A stretch of DNA of 64,000 bases from Protula sp. h YS-2021 (taxonomy: Eukaryota; Annelida; Polychaeta; Sabellida; Serpulidae). The position numbers and the translations under genes were made by a program. The notes below the pieces were generated by a model. That model made no database searches. It was not told the origin of the DNA and saw nothing but the letters and a program-made list of their open reading frames with translations. Location of the stretch: the NCBI GenBank assembly GCA_949752745.1, contig OX457029.1, positions 17,812,615 to 17,876,614 of the forward strand. Reading direction: 5' to 3'. Shown one piece after another: positions 9,970-21,060 of the stretch; positions within the stretch are counted from its first letter, which is position 1, and every line of letters begins with the position of its first letter.

Positions 9970-10182
9970 TTTCTCATACAATACTTGAATATAATACATA
10001 ATAATACAAAATTAACTATAATACCTAATATATGATATATGGTTTACGGGTCAATTAAAACCACGTCAGGAACCTTGCGACTTTATATGTTGCAAAGCAA
10101 GACATATATTAATACAACGCTTAAGCGAATAAAATATTACAACATTTATAAAGTCTTTATCATAAAGTTTAGTCCAATAAGT

Positions 10183-10785
10183 CTATTTTTCTTCATCTGT
10201 TTCACTCTGCTCACTCTCCATGTCACTTTCTTCATCACTGCTGTCATACTCCTCTTCCTTATCTAGTAGCTCTTCAAAGAATGCATTGTTTTTCCTTATA
10301 GCAGCCTTTAGTGCCTTTGAATACTTGTAATCTTTTTCATCCACAAAGTAATTAAAGACCTTTAAAATCTTTTGATAATGTTGGCTTTCTTCTAGACGCT
10401 GGGTATATTTGAATAGTCTCATAAACAGTTGTTTAAGTCCATGTTCATAAATGGGTCGAAGGTCATAGCTTGCTATTTCACGCGGATCTTCAAGTCCTTG
10501 TTCTTCATATTCTGAAACCTTTTCTTGAAATTTGTCATCATAGGCATCGTAGACTTCTTGAACCATATCATACCAGACAGAGTCTATTTCTGACTCACTT
10601 TCAGAGTCTGTTTCTGACTCACTTTCAGAGTCTGTTTCTGACTCACTTTCAGAACTCCTGTCATCAGCATCCTCACCACACTGCTCCATATGTTTGAGCA
10701 AAGCTTCTTCGCTGTTGTATAATGCACCACATTCTGCACAAGCATGTGCATTCTTTTCAGCCATGTTAACGCTTTCACTTTCCAT
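10183..10785 (-). CDS. C2HC-finger acidic protein encoded by the Polinton-like element
   Basis: 200 residues with ATG at 10785-10783. The N terminus has one zinc-finger-like motif, C16-x2-C19-x12-H32-x3-C36 (CAECGALYNSEEALLKHMEQC shape). Residues 45-68 are a perfect tandem of ETDSESES encoded by 24-bp repeats. Residues about 69-170 look like a helical domain (WYDMVQEVYDAYDD, LKQLFMRLFKYTQRL, KILKVFNYFVDEKDY). The C terminus is again acidic (EEEYDSSDEESDMESE). I do not recognise the core domain. Acidic low-complexity plus one finger suggests a nuclear or chromatin/transcription factor, by inference only. It converges on the PC4 gene. Its promoter falls in the assembly gap or the right arm. Long open frame, sensible start and a polyA signal support a real gene. 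Confidence 0.75.
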   Translation of the reverse strand: MESESVNMAEKNAHACAECGALYNSEEALLKHMEQCGEDADDRSSESESETDSESESETDSESESEIDSVWYDMVQEVYDAYDDKFQEKVSEYEEQGLEDPREIASYDLRPIYEHGLKQLFMRLFKYTQRLEESQHYQKILKVFNYFVDEKDYKYSKALKAAIRKNNAFFEELLDKEEEYDSSDEESDMESEQSETDEEK

Positions 10786-10829
10786 AGAAGACTCATCGAA
10801 AGTTTCCGTGAAAGGTAGTTTTACAGGGT

Positions 10830-11029
10830 NNNNNNNNNNNNNNNNNNNNNNNNNNNNNNNNNNNNNNNNNNNNNNNNNNNNNNNNNNNNNNNNNNNNNNN
10901 NNNNNNNNNNNNNNNNNNNNNNNNNNNNNNNNNNNNNNNNNNNNNNNNNNNNNNNNNNNNNNNNNNNNNNNNNNNNNNNNNNNNNNNNNNNNNNNNNNNN
11001 NNNNNNNNNNNNNNNNNNNNNNNNNNNNN
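10830..11029. other. Assembly gap (200 N)
   Basis: Exactly 200 N. It hides the upstream region of the C2HC gene and the inner edge of the right arm. The round length suggests a placeholder, so true size is unknown. Confidence 0.95.
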
Positions 11030-13118
11030 TAGCTTTATATACAGCAACTTGTTGAACAACAACATGTTGAACATGTTGGAACAACTTGTTGAACAACAAC
11101 ATGTTGAAACATGTTGAATAATGTTGAACAAACAACATGTTGAACATGTTGAATAATTGTTGAACAACATGTTGAACATGTTGAACAACCATGTTGAACA
11201 TGTTGAACAACATGTTGAACTGTTGACATGTTGAACAACATGTTGAACATGTTGAAGAACATGTTGAACATGTTGAACAATTTGTTGAACATGTTTGAAC
11301 ATGTTGAACAATTTGTTGAACAATACCACGACCTAATATCTTCCAAAAATTATTCGAACACGTGTTTTGAATGGGCTTGCCATTCGAACACGTCTTTTAA
11401 ATGGGCTTGCCATTCGAACACATGTTTGAATGGGCGCAATTTCCTACATAACTATCCACATTTTCACTTCCCATTTTCCAACAATCAACCCACCAACCAA
11501 GTGGTAGAATTGTTTGAAACGTGAAAAACTAAATTTGTTAAAGTTGGTCTAGAACCACCATTTCTGCACCACTATAACTTTAGAATATTTGAATAAGTAC
11601 CATGGTAAAATGCTAAAACTTATTTTATATATCATATGTTGTCAAAAAATACATTTGCTAAAGTTTGCACCATTTTCCAACTACTATAACATAAAACATA
11701 ACATTGGACTTAACATAGGGAAAATCCCATTCCTTCTCAAATTATTGATCGTTCCCACGCTCTGAACGAGTGCACTCTGAAATTTATTGATTGGTTTCCC
11801 CACACTCTGAGACCTTTCATGTACTTATTCCTATGCTGTGTGTGCGTGTGGTTATTGTAATAAAACCATTGAAATATGACTAATTAAATATTAGCATAAT
11901 AATAATAGTGAAAATAGACATAGAAATATGGCTATTATGTTAAACAAAAAAGTCACAGAGAGTCACATAATGTCATAGATTACATAATGCCACAGTCACA
12001 TGTTGTCACATAATGTCATAGAGTGATAAAAACCAAAAACTAAAAGTTTGTCCAAGTTTTTCCAAGCAGAACAAAAAGGTCTGCTTTTATACTACTTCGA
12101 TGCAATCAAAATATGGTGTGTAACTTGCTCAAACTCGTTAAAATTGCTGACTCAGCAGAATGTCTCACATACAGTTGTAGAGCTGTACAGCAGAGACATC
12201 TAGCGGTCAAGCCAAAATGGTATTCATCCGCGAAATAACACAAGAAATAACTGAACAAAATGGTGAAATTTTCATGTAAATCGGTCAAGTATAACAAAAG
12301 TTATCCCAGTTTTAAGTTAAAATGGCTACATGCTATAAATATGCATACAGCCAGCTGTGCAAATAGCCCATGACTATGTCAAAACTAGATCGAAAACTGA
12401 ATCAAACAGCGAAATTTCCAGGTAAATCGGTCAAGTATAACAAAAGTTATCCCAGTTTTAAGTTAAAATGGCTACATGCTATAAATATGCATACAGCCAG
12501 CTGCGCAACTAGCCTATGATTACTTTATAACAAAAGTTTACATAAAACTAAATCAAACAGTGAAATTTTGATACAAATTGGTCGACTATAACGAAAGTTA
12601 TCGCAATTTTAAGTAAGAGGGTGGGGGGGAGGGGGTCCTCAAAACCAAAGTTGCTTAGAATTGTCTGAAACGGATAACTATGCTGAAATCACAAAATTTT
12701 CTCAGTCCTGGGTGGGGGGGGGGGGGGTCATCAAAACCAAAGTTGCTTAGAATGGTCTGAAACGGATAACTATGCTAAAATCACAAAATTTTGTCAGCCC
12801 GGGGGGGGGGGTCCTCAAAACCAAAGTTGCTTAGAATTGTCTGAAACGGATAACTATGCTAAAATCGCAAAAATTTTCCTACCCGGATTGGGTGGGGGGG
12901 GGGGTCCTCAAAACCGAAGTTGTTCAGAATCGTCTGAAACGGATAACTATGCTGAAATCACAAAATTTTCTCAGCCCGGGGGGGGGGGGGGGTCCTCAAA
13001 ATTTTTTACCGGTGACAGTCGACCCCTAGGGGGGGGCCTCACCTCTGACAGTTGACCCCTACGGGGGGGGGTCTGATGACGTCACTTCCTGTTCCAGAAC
13101 CCTTATTTTCCTACTACT
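11030..13118 (-). repeat. Right terminal inverted repeat (at least 2.09 kb)
   Basis: Inverse copy of the left arm with the same order of sub-blocks. Its inner edge is lost in the 10830-11029 gap. It has about five poly-G/C units where the left arm has six, and fewer 30-bp units. Confidence 0.9.
11041..11325. repeat. Palindromic iteron array, right arm
   Basis: Inverse of the left array, about 285 bases and more degenerate. It abuts the assembly gap, as expected for a sequence able to form hairpins. Confidence 0.9.
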
Positions 13119-13124
13119 TTTAAT
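13119..13124. repeat. Target site duplication TTTAAT (right)
   Basis: Identical to 6621-6626. Removing the element and one copy rejoins the flanking ATTGCCTG-module DNA. Confidence 0.9.
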
Positions 13125-13260
13125 TTCAGGCAATACGTGAATTGCCTGAAAATTTCGGTCAATACACGTATTGCCAGTCCCCCACAGTCAACATACGAAT
13201 TGCCTAATATTTTAGTCAGTACACGTATTGCCTGAATACACAGATTGACTGTAACACATA
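13125..13260. repeat. ATTGCCTG modules, right flank of the Polinton-like element
   Basis: Direct and inverted CAGGCAATACGTG/ATTGCCTGAA modules, continuing those at 6585-6620 once the insertion and duplication are removed. Confidence 0.65.
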
Positions 13261-15480
13261 TTCATCTACATTTCAAAAGTGTGTAACTCATCATTGGGTC
13301 AGAACAATTAATTGCAATGAACAAATCTCCGACAGTTTGAAATGTCAATTAATAAATACCGTTGCTAATCCCACTGTTGAAGTGTTAATCCATAGGTGCA
13401 TTGCAACAGACTCAAAGCCCTAAACTCTGAATTGCAATGAACAGCTGGATACGTAATCCCACGGTTGAAGTGGTTACCTGAGTAGAGATGTCAGGTGAGT
13501 AACCAGACCTGACCTGATGAAAACCATTCGCTTGTTGTCTTACAGTAGTGAAAGGGACCTGAAAGTAAAGTGGAACAAACGTAGAACGTCAGGCAAAAAA
13601 TTGCAAATGCCACTGCCTTGTGTTACGATCTTTACTCAAGGAGATACGCCATTGACCAAAACCGCATGCCGGATCATCTAACCACGTCCTTCCCTGACCA
13701 GCACAAGACACCATTTCCAATCCATCATCGCGAGCCGATGGGAAAGTCTATTTCGATCAAACCAATTTGCAAGAATTCCCAACCGGACGTCTGGGACGCA
13801 TGTGTCGTTTGCATGCAGGTGTTGAACGTTTTCATCCAGAATGCGTCGACCTTACAATGGAAGATTATGTGTGTTGCATGTAAATGCGGACAAACTTTGC
13901 TATTTTAATGGACTTTATGTGTTTTGACAGAGAATATGCAGAGTAGTTAAATTTTCAGCTTTTCATCTAGTTGTGTGCGGATTGTAAATGCAGACAAACT
14001 TTACTACTTTTCATGCACTTTAAGTAACTTCGGTATTTTTGGTACCTCGTTAAGGTATTTTTTCACGGTGTTATTTTTTTTAATATACCGGTGCATTTAA
14101 AAAAACTTCTCCACCAAATAAAATCCGTTACGCAAACAAAAGTCGATGTAGGGTATTATTTTTAAATGCACTCGGTGCACTAAAAAGGAATGGATTTTTC
14201 ACAGGTATTATTTTTTTTTCACTCAACATCGGTATTGTCATTGCTCTATGAATCGTAACTATCTCCTTTGTTTCTCTCCACTATCTCTTAACTTTCTGTT
14301 ACATACGAATCACTCATGTGTTAGTCGAAGTTTGGTGAAATACTTCGCAGAGGTTGAATATCAGCCGGACATCTAATATATGCTGAAATCAGAGCATCTT
14401 CCTCTTGGGAACAGCAGGTCTTCTTCAGCCATTTCCTCCATTAAATCAGTCACATGGGTCGGTTCTTCTTACGTCTCCTAATTTCTCTTTGAATAAACTC
14501 ATATTCTCTATCGTAATCCCCCACAATTATTACGTTGCATTGGTTCATGGCTGTCACCTGCTCGTTACACGCTCTTGTATAACAAAAGGGGTAGCTGGGG
14601 CAGTGGGGCGGGGGATGGGGTCCAAAGTAATCCTCTGTAGTGATTACTTTGCATTGGTCCATGGTTGTCCTCTGCTCGTTGCACGCTCTTATATACCAGT
14701 TGACGAAAGCGGTGACAAAAGGGCGTGTACTTTGGTTAAAGGGTGGTTGGGGTGTAGGAAAAAAAGGTGAAGTGCTAAAAACGGAAAATATGGTACCAAA
14801 AAACAACAACAACAACAACAAAAAAAACACACACACACACAAACCAAAAAAAAAAAAAAAAAAAGCCGAAATCAACACATTTTATCTATCTTAACTGCCA
14901 CGACGAACATGGCTTTATCATTTTAAATATACGATTCGCTTCATATCCATTTATGCATGAAACAATAGCCAAAGTAATATCTTGACAGTTGTGAGAAACT
15001 GTCTCTCATATTGATATAAAGCTTCACACAAGTTGAATGTATGTCCATTCTGAGTACTGTCCATTTTCAGTCCTTTTTCTACCTGCCCGGGTATATCTGT
15101 TTTACTTTTCAATTTTATACACCCGGCCGTTGTTGGTATGCATTCATTTGTAATGAGGTCAGTGTTTCGAAAAGGAGGGGGATTCAACTGGGTCTGGTGT
15201 AAAGTAACGTGAAAATTCGAAGTTTTTACTCAAGGAATGTTTACTTAAGAGTGGGGCTATGAAAGCAAGCGTTACACGCGGTAGCTGTGGAGAATGTTTC
15301 CATCCCACATGCGTTGCAGTGACCAGAGAAAACTTTGTGTATGACTTATGTTAGAAAACTTACAAAATCAATGTGGAAGAAACTATTGTGAATTTTGGCT
15401 AGAAAACTGGAAAAAATCGGTGTAAAATCGAAAGTTTGAATTAAAGAAATTAGTAGGGGTGGGGTGTTATTATCGCAGAG
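13261..15480. other. Mostly unrecognised DNA with small repeats
   Basis: No convincing gene. An open stretch at 13618-13908 lacks an ATG and any recognisable motif. A roughly 110-bp unit occurs twice (about 14530-14590 and 14640-14700: GCATTGGT(T/C)CATGG...CTGCTCGTT...CGCTCTT). Near 14805-14865 is an (AAC)n/(AC)n/poly-A microsatellite. Confidence 0.5.
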
Positions 15481-16070
15481 TGAGCTTTAGATTCTTTATT
15501 ATCCCCCGTGTAACGGAGGGATATAGTTATAAAGTTGTCCGTCTGTTCGCCCACCTGTCTGTCCGCACTTGTCTGTTCGCGCGACATCTCTGTTACTATT
15601 TATCGGAAGTAAACCAAATGTTACAGGAAGAAAATACGAATAGTGAAGTTGTGCAACGGCAGGTTATTTTTCGATTTTGTTAAAAAAAAAATGTGAAAAT
15701 TTCGGCGTTTTTTACGTTTTTGGACTTAGTCGTTTTTATCTCCCGCCGCCCTAGCCGGGCGAGGGGGATATAGAAACGCCTCGTGTCCGTCCGCCTGTCC
15801 GTCCGTCCGCAATTTTGTCCAGACTGTATCTTTGTTACTATTTTTCAGAGATAAATAAAATCCTATAGCAAGAAAGTACATGACGTGTAGTTGTGTAACG
15901 TTATGTTATTTTTCGATTTCGTTAAAAAATGTAATTTTGGCGATTTTTGAAAATTTGGACTTTGTCGTTTTTCAAAACGTTTGTCCAGGCTGTATCTTTG
16001 TTACCATTCATCGTAGACCAATAAAACCCTACAAGTAGAAAGTATATAAAGTGTAGTTATGCAACGTCAT
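15481..16070. repeat. Repeat family R2, left part (TCCGTCCGTCCG type)
   Basis: Two to three related blocks, each starting with an inverted GC-rich end (ATCCCCCGTGTAACGGAGGG at 15501; CCCGCCGCCCTAGCCGGGCG near 15743), then (TCCG)n, then TATCTTTGTTACTAT and TTATTTTTCGATTT. The sequence stops at GCAACGTCATGTT (16068) and resumes at CATGTTATTTATCG (20700). An inverse of the first end (TTACACGGGGGATCC) occurs at 22354. Confidence 0.6.
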
Positions 16071-16689
16071 GTTCAGTGCTGCTAGAGTATACTTTTTTAA
16101 AAGTATTATACTTTTTTTTTAGATTTTGCCAAAAACATACTTTTTTATACATTTTCTACTTTTTTGTCGTCTTCCATACTTTTTTCTCGATGTCATAAAT
16201 GTCATTTTAATTTTTTTGTGAGCTTCAACAAATTTTGTTTTATTTTAGTTTTTTCTATTGATAACTTTTCTTTTCCTTCAGTTCTGTTCCCTTTTTTTAA
16301 AAAAATTGAGTCCTCATACAATACTGGCAGAAGGCTATTGCTGTTGTTCTGTACGTCCGCCCGTCGAACCGTCGGTATGCAATAATTTTTTCGCCGCGAA
16401 ATCTTGAAAAAAGAAGCTTCACCAAACTTTACAGGAAGAAAGTTCATGTCTAGGTGTGCACTTCGAGTTCAGTTTCTTACATGTCAGTCCGTTTGTCTGT
16501 CTGTTGCACTTTAAACTTTTTTGTCAGGATGATATCTCAGAATCTTTTCATCAGAGCATTACTATTAATCCGTCGCAGTGCTGCTAGAATATACTTTTTA
16601 AAAGCATTATTCTTCTTTTTTAGCCCAGCTTACGTCATACGTAAGCTGGGTTTCCCTATCGGTTTGCAGACGGCGTCCCTTAGTTAGTT

Positions 16690-18180
16690 CGTTCGTTAGG
16701 TAGTTGTTTATTTACTAAACTTTTGTTCAAAATGTATCTCCTCCTACAGTTCTTATCCGATGTCATTCATTTATGAGCCATCCCTAGGAGGTCTTGCGTA
16801 CGGCTTGTGCTTTTCTAGTCGATGGGATAATTTTTTCAATTTTTGGTAAATTTTTGAAGAAAGAATTTTAAAATGTATCTCCTCCTACATTTTTGATCCG
16901 ACGTCGTTCATTTTTGGTACGAATTACCCCTGAGGAGTCATGCATACGATTTGTGCTTTTTTAATCGATTGGATAATTTTTGTATTTTTGGTGAATTTTT
17001 GAAGAAAAATTTTCAAAAATAATTCCAAATGCATCTCTTCTTATATTTTCGAACCGATGTCATTTCTTTTCGGTATGAGGTTTCCTTAAGTAATCGTGCG
17101 TACGACTTGTGCTTTTTAAATTTCTAGTCGATTGGATAATTTTTAATTTTTGGGGAAATTTTGAAGAAAAAAATTTAAAATGTATCTCCACCTGCAGTTT
17201 TGATCCAATTTCGTTCATTTTTTGGTACGAAGCACCCCTAAGGGGTCCTGTATACGATTCTTGCTTTCTTAGTCGATCGGACAATTTTTGTATTTTTGGA
17301 GAATTTTTGACGAAAAAACTTAAAAATGCATTTCGCCCTTCAGTTTTTATCCGATTTCATTTATGTTTGGTATGAAACATCCTAGATGGGTCATGCATAT
17401 GATTTGCGCTTTTGTAGTGGATCGGACAATTTTTGTGTGTTTTTTTTTTTTTTTTGGGGGGGGGGGAATTTTTGAAGAAAAAAACTTCAAAATGCCCTTC
17501 CCCCTACAGTTTTATCCGATTTCATTTATTTTTGGTAAGAGGCATCCTAGGTCGGTCTTACATACGGCTTATGCTTTTTAGTGGATAGAACATTTTTGGT
17601 ATTTTGGGGGAATTTTTGAAGAAAAAACTTTAAAATGCCCTTCCTTCTGTATTTTTTATCCGATTTCATTTATTTTTGGTATGAGGCCTCTTAGGTGGGT
17701 CATGTATACGACTTGTGCTTTATAATTTGATCGAACTATTTTTGTCTTTTTGGGGTAGTTTTTGAAGAAAAAACCTCAAAATGCATTTCCCCCTACAGTT
17801 TTTATCGGATTTCATTTATTTTTGGTGTGAGGCATCTCTATGATGGGTCACGCATACGGCTGGTGCTTTTTGACTCAATTTGGGAATTTTTAATTTTTGG
17901 TCGAATTTTTGAAGAAAATACCTCAAAATGCATCTTCTCCTACAGTTTTGATCCGATATCATTTATTTTAGGTGTGAGGTATGCTTTAGGCGTTCGTGAA
18001 TACGGCTTGTGCTTTTTGATTCGATCAGAAAATGTTTGAAGAAAAAGACTGAAGGTGTATTTCGTCCTACAGTTTTTATCAGATGTCATTTTTTTTTGGT
18101 ACGCGCCGTCATGCATACGTCTTGTGCTTTTTGAGTGAAATGGAAAATTTTTGAACTTTTTTCGGAATTATAAAAAAAAA
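16690..18180. repeat. S4 array: about 125-140-bp units
   Basis: About eleven diverged units with the order CTCCTACAGTTTTTATCCGATTTCATTTATTTTTGG, TATGAGGCATCC, GTCATGCATACGACTTGTGC, GATCGGACAATTTTTG, GAATTTTTGAAGAAAAAA. The inverse family is at 56330-56935. A stem GCCCAGCTTACG/CGTAAGCTGGG at 16622-16650 starts the block. Open frames along it carry repeated stretches and no domain. Confidence 0.8.
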
Positions 18181-18189
18181 ATAAAATGA

Positions 18190-18510
18190 AACTCCTACAG
18201 CGCATCGACGCAGGTTAAATGAACTTGCGCACTAGTCCGAAATAACAACTGCGCATGGACGCAAGGTACATAAACATGCGCAGCGGTCCGAAATGCGAAC
18301 CGCGTAGCAACGCAAGTTAAATAAACATGCGCACTGGTCCAAAATAAGAGCCGCGCATCGACCCAAGTTGAATAAACATGCGCACTAGCCCGAAATAAGA
18401 ACCGGACATCGCCGGAATTCAAGTAAATATAGGCACTGGTCCAAAATAAGCACCGCGCATCAACGCATATTAAACTAGACCGAAATTCGCACAGCGAATT
18501 AGACCCCACT
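18190..18510. repeat. S3 array: about 51-bp units (first block)
   Basis: Six units of the type 'CGGACCAGTGCGCATGTTT / ATTTAACTTGCGTCGATGCGCGG', here in inverse orientation. Directly follows S4, the same pairing as at 55.4-56.9 kb. Confidence 0.85.
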
Positions 18511-18599
18511 TGGAATGATAACTTAAAACGGAACGTAGATGATATTATTAATTGTTAACAATTTTCACATGTCTGAATGTAGAATATCCTCCTAAATAC

Positions 18600-18724
18600 T
18601 GCCAACTATACCGGTAAGGTCAAGGTAAAAAAATTTTATCAGGTGTACCACTTCAGGTGACCTCTATTCATGTGCCAAGTTTGGCTGGTCTAGTTTCAAC
18701 GGTCTTGGAGGACATGTCTGGAAA
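18600..18724. other. Spacer related to 19440-19760
   Basis: GGTCAAGGTAAAAAAATTTTATCAGGTGTACCACTTCAGGTGACC type text recurs at about 19640-19700, so the 139-bp array is flanked by copies of the same sequence. Confidence 0.5.
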
Positions 18725-19440
18725 CTGATTCCTCTATCTCTTACCGTTTTCGAGATAAGGGCCAACTTCCGGTTTGGGGCTCGAAAGTGACCTGGAGGTC
18801 AAGGACACCGGAAGTTATACCTTACGTATCGTCGTATAGGGGGTGGAGGTCGAAAATGAGGTCAAAAATTGCTCTATCTCTTACCGTTTTCGAGATAAGG
18901 GCCAACTTCCGGTTTGGGGCTCGAAAGTGACCTGGAGGTCGAGGACACCGGAAGTTATACCTTACGTATCGTCGTATAGGGGGTGGAGGTCGAAAATGAG
19001 GTCAAAATTGCTCTATCTCTTACCGTTTTCGAGATAAGGGCCAACTTCCGATTTGGGGCTCGAAAGTGACCTGGAGGTCAAGGACACCGGAAGTTATACC
19101 TTACGTATCGTCGTATAGGGGGTGGAGGTCGAAAATGAGGTCAAAATTGCTCTATCTCTTACCGTTTTCGAGATAAGGGCCAACTTCCGGTTTGGGGCTC
19201 GAAAGTGACCTGGAGGTCAAGGACACCGGAAGTTATACCTTACGTATCGTCGTATAGGGGGTGGAGGTCGAAAATGAGGTCAAAATTGCTCTATCTCTTT
19301 CCGTTTTCGAGATAAGGGCCAACTTCCGATTTGGGGCTCGAAAGTGACCTGGAGGTCAAGGACACCGGAAGTTATACCTTACGTATCGTCGTATAGGGGG
19401 TGGAGGTCGAAAATGAGGTCAAAATTGCTCTTACCGTTTT
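18725..19440. repeat. S5 array: 139-bp near-identical tandem repeat, five copies
   Basis: CTCTATCTCTTACCG recurs near 18732, 18872, 19011, 19150 and 19289, 139-140 bases apart. Units are almost identical (one- or two-base changes), much more uniform than the other arrays, so it expanded or was homogenised recently. Confidence 0.92.
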
Positions 19441-19859
19441 CGAGATAACTCATTGTTTTTCTTAAATGACGTTTTTCGCGATTTCAAGGTCATGGTCAAG
19501 GTCGAGGTCAAAAATTTTTATCAGTTGCTTTAGATCACATTGTTTTTTATATATGTGCCAAGTTTGGCTGTTCTAGCTTCAACGGCCTTGCAGTAATTGC
19601 CTGAAAACCTTTTGACCTTTTTCGCGACTTGACCTTGACCAGTAAGGTCAAGGTCAAAAATTTTTAACAGGTGCACTACTTCAGATGACCCTCCATACAT
19701 GTGCCAAGTTTGGTTGGTCTAGCTTCAGCGGTCTCGGAGGAGATGTCTGGAAACCGATTCGGCGGAAGAAGAAAAAAAATAAAAAAAAAAGCGAGAAAAA
19801 AAAGGAAAAATAGGTGAAGAATTCGAGGCGATCCATCCCCATTTGGCATTTTCAATGCC

Positions 19860-20445
19860 AAGTGGGAATAAACATGCGCACTGGCCCGAATTGCGAACCG
19901 CACATCAACGCAAATTAAATAAACATGCGCAGTGGTTCGAAATGCGAACCGCACATCAACGCAAGTTAAATAAACACGTGCACTGGTCCAAAATGCGAAC
20001 CTCTAATCAAAGCAACCGTAACCAACACACGCACTGGTCCAAAATAAGAACTGCGCATCATCGCAAGTTAAATAGACATGCGCATTGGTCCAAAATAAGA
20101 ACTGCACATCAACGCAAGTTGAATAAACATGCGCATTGGTCCGAAATGCAAACCGCGCATCAACACAAGTAATCATTCGCACTAGTTCGAAATGCGAACC
20201 GCTCATCAATGCAAGTTGAATAGACATGCCACTGGTCCGAAATGCGAACCGGGCATCGACGCAAGTTAAATAAACATGTGCACTGGTCCGAAATGCAAAT
20301 AGTGCATCAATGTACGCTGAATAAACATGCGCACTGGTCTGAACTGCGAATCGGGCATCAATGCAAGTTGAATAAACATGCGCACTGGTCCATAGAAGAA
20401 CCGCACATCAACACAAATTAAATAAACATGCGCAATGGTTGAGCT
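19860..20445. repeat. S3 array: second block
   Basis: About eleven 51-bp units containing GCGCACTGGTCCGAAATGCGAACCGC and CAACGCAAGTTAAATAAACAT. Apparent open frames on both strands simply follow the 51-bp (17-codon) period. Confidence 0.85.
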
Positions 20446-20699
20446 CACCTGTTTGGGGATAAAACCACAGACTGGACCAAGCAGATATTGTTGCTTCAGA
20501 AAAATTTGACTCGGACAAAACAAGGTTTGTCGAAGGAATAAGTATTTTTACTCAATAAGTTAAACTTGAAGTACTTTCATAAACCTAGTAATGCGTTTTA
20601 TTGCATACTTTTTTAATACTTTTTTGTCAACTTTTGAATACTTTTTTTTCGGTGAAAATATGCTTTTTTTTATATAAAAAAAACGTATTAGCAGCACTA

Positions 20700-21060
20700 C
20701 ATGTTATTTATCGATTTCTTAACAAAATGTATTTTTGGCGATTTTTCACAATTTAGACTTTGCTGTATTTCAGACAAGTTTGTCCAGGCTGTATCTTTGT
20801 TACTATTCATCGTAGACAAATAAAACGCTACGCTTCCAGTAAGATTTGGTTTACAAAAACGTGGAAATGTTCACATTTTTTTTTACAAAATCAAAAAATA
20901 GCCTCCCGTTGCACAACTTCATTATATATACTTTCTTCTGTACGATTTGGTTTTCTTTCTGGGTATTTTAGAATTTGATTTCGGATTCCAGGTGGCAATC
21001 CTGATAGTTATGAACTTGTCCGTCTGCCCGTCCGTCCGTCTGTCTGTCCGCACTTTTGTT
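20700..21060. repeat. R2, right part
   Basis: Resumes the text broken at 16068 (TTATTTATCGATTTCTTAAC, TCCAGGCTGTATCTTTGTTAC) and includes another (TCCG)n stretch near 21020-21055. Confidence 0.6.

Larger units (their letters stand above)
6627..13118. mobile_element. Complete 6.5-kb Polinton-like non-autonomous element with two cargo genes
   Basis: The element begins AGTAGTAGGAAAATAAGGG at 6627 and ends with its inverse at 13118. Identical 6-bp direct repeats TTTAAT lie at 6621-6626 and 13119-13124. The terminal inverted repeats are unusually long: at least 6627-8874 and 11030-13118. The unique centre (about 8875-10829) holds a rightward PC4-domain gene and a leftward C2HC-finger gene, tail to tail, and a 200-base assembly gap (10830-11029). 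AG...CT termini and a 6-bp duplication are hallmarks of Polinton/Maverick elements; a much larger size with polymerase B, integrase, protease, ATPase and capsid genes is normal for them. None of those is here, so mobility would depend on enzymes from elsewhere. Other 6-bp-duplication superfamilies remain possible. Confidence 0.85.
16069..20699. mobile_element. 4.6-kb composite insertion with hAT-like ends splitting R2
   Basis: Begins CAGTGCTGCTAGAGTATAC near 16069 and ends ...TAGCAGCACT near 20699. A second CAGTGCTGCTAGAATATAC lies at 16577. CATGTT is present on both sides of the insertion. hAT elements use CAGNG-type ends and 8-bp duplications, but here only 6 of 8 flanking bases agree, so the superfamily is tentative. 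No transposase is visible; the interior is tandem arrays. Confidence 0.5.

Noticed and set aside
13618..13908. 96-codon open frame with several Cys
   Set aside because: Starts with TTG, has no ATG, no recognisable domain and no flanking signals.
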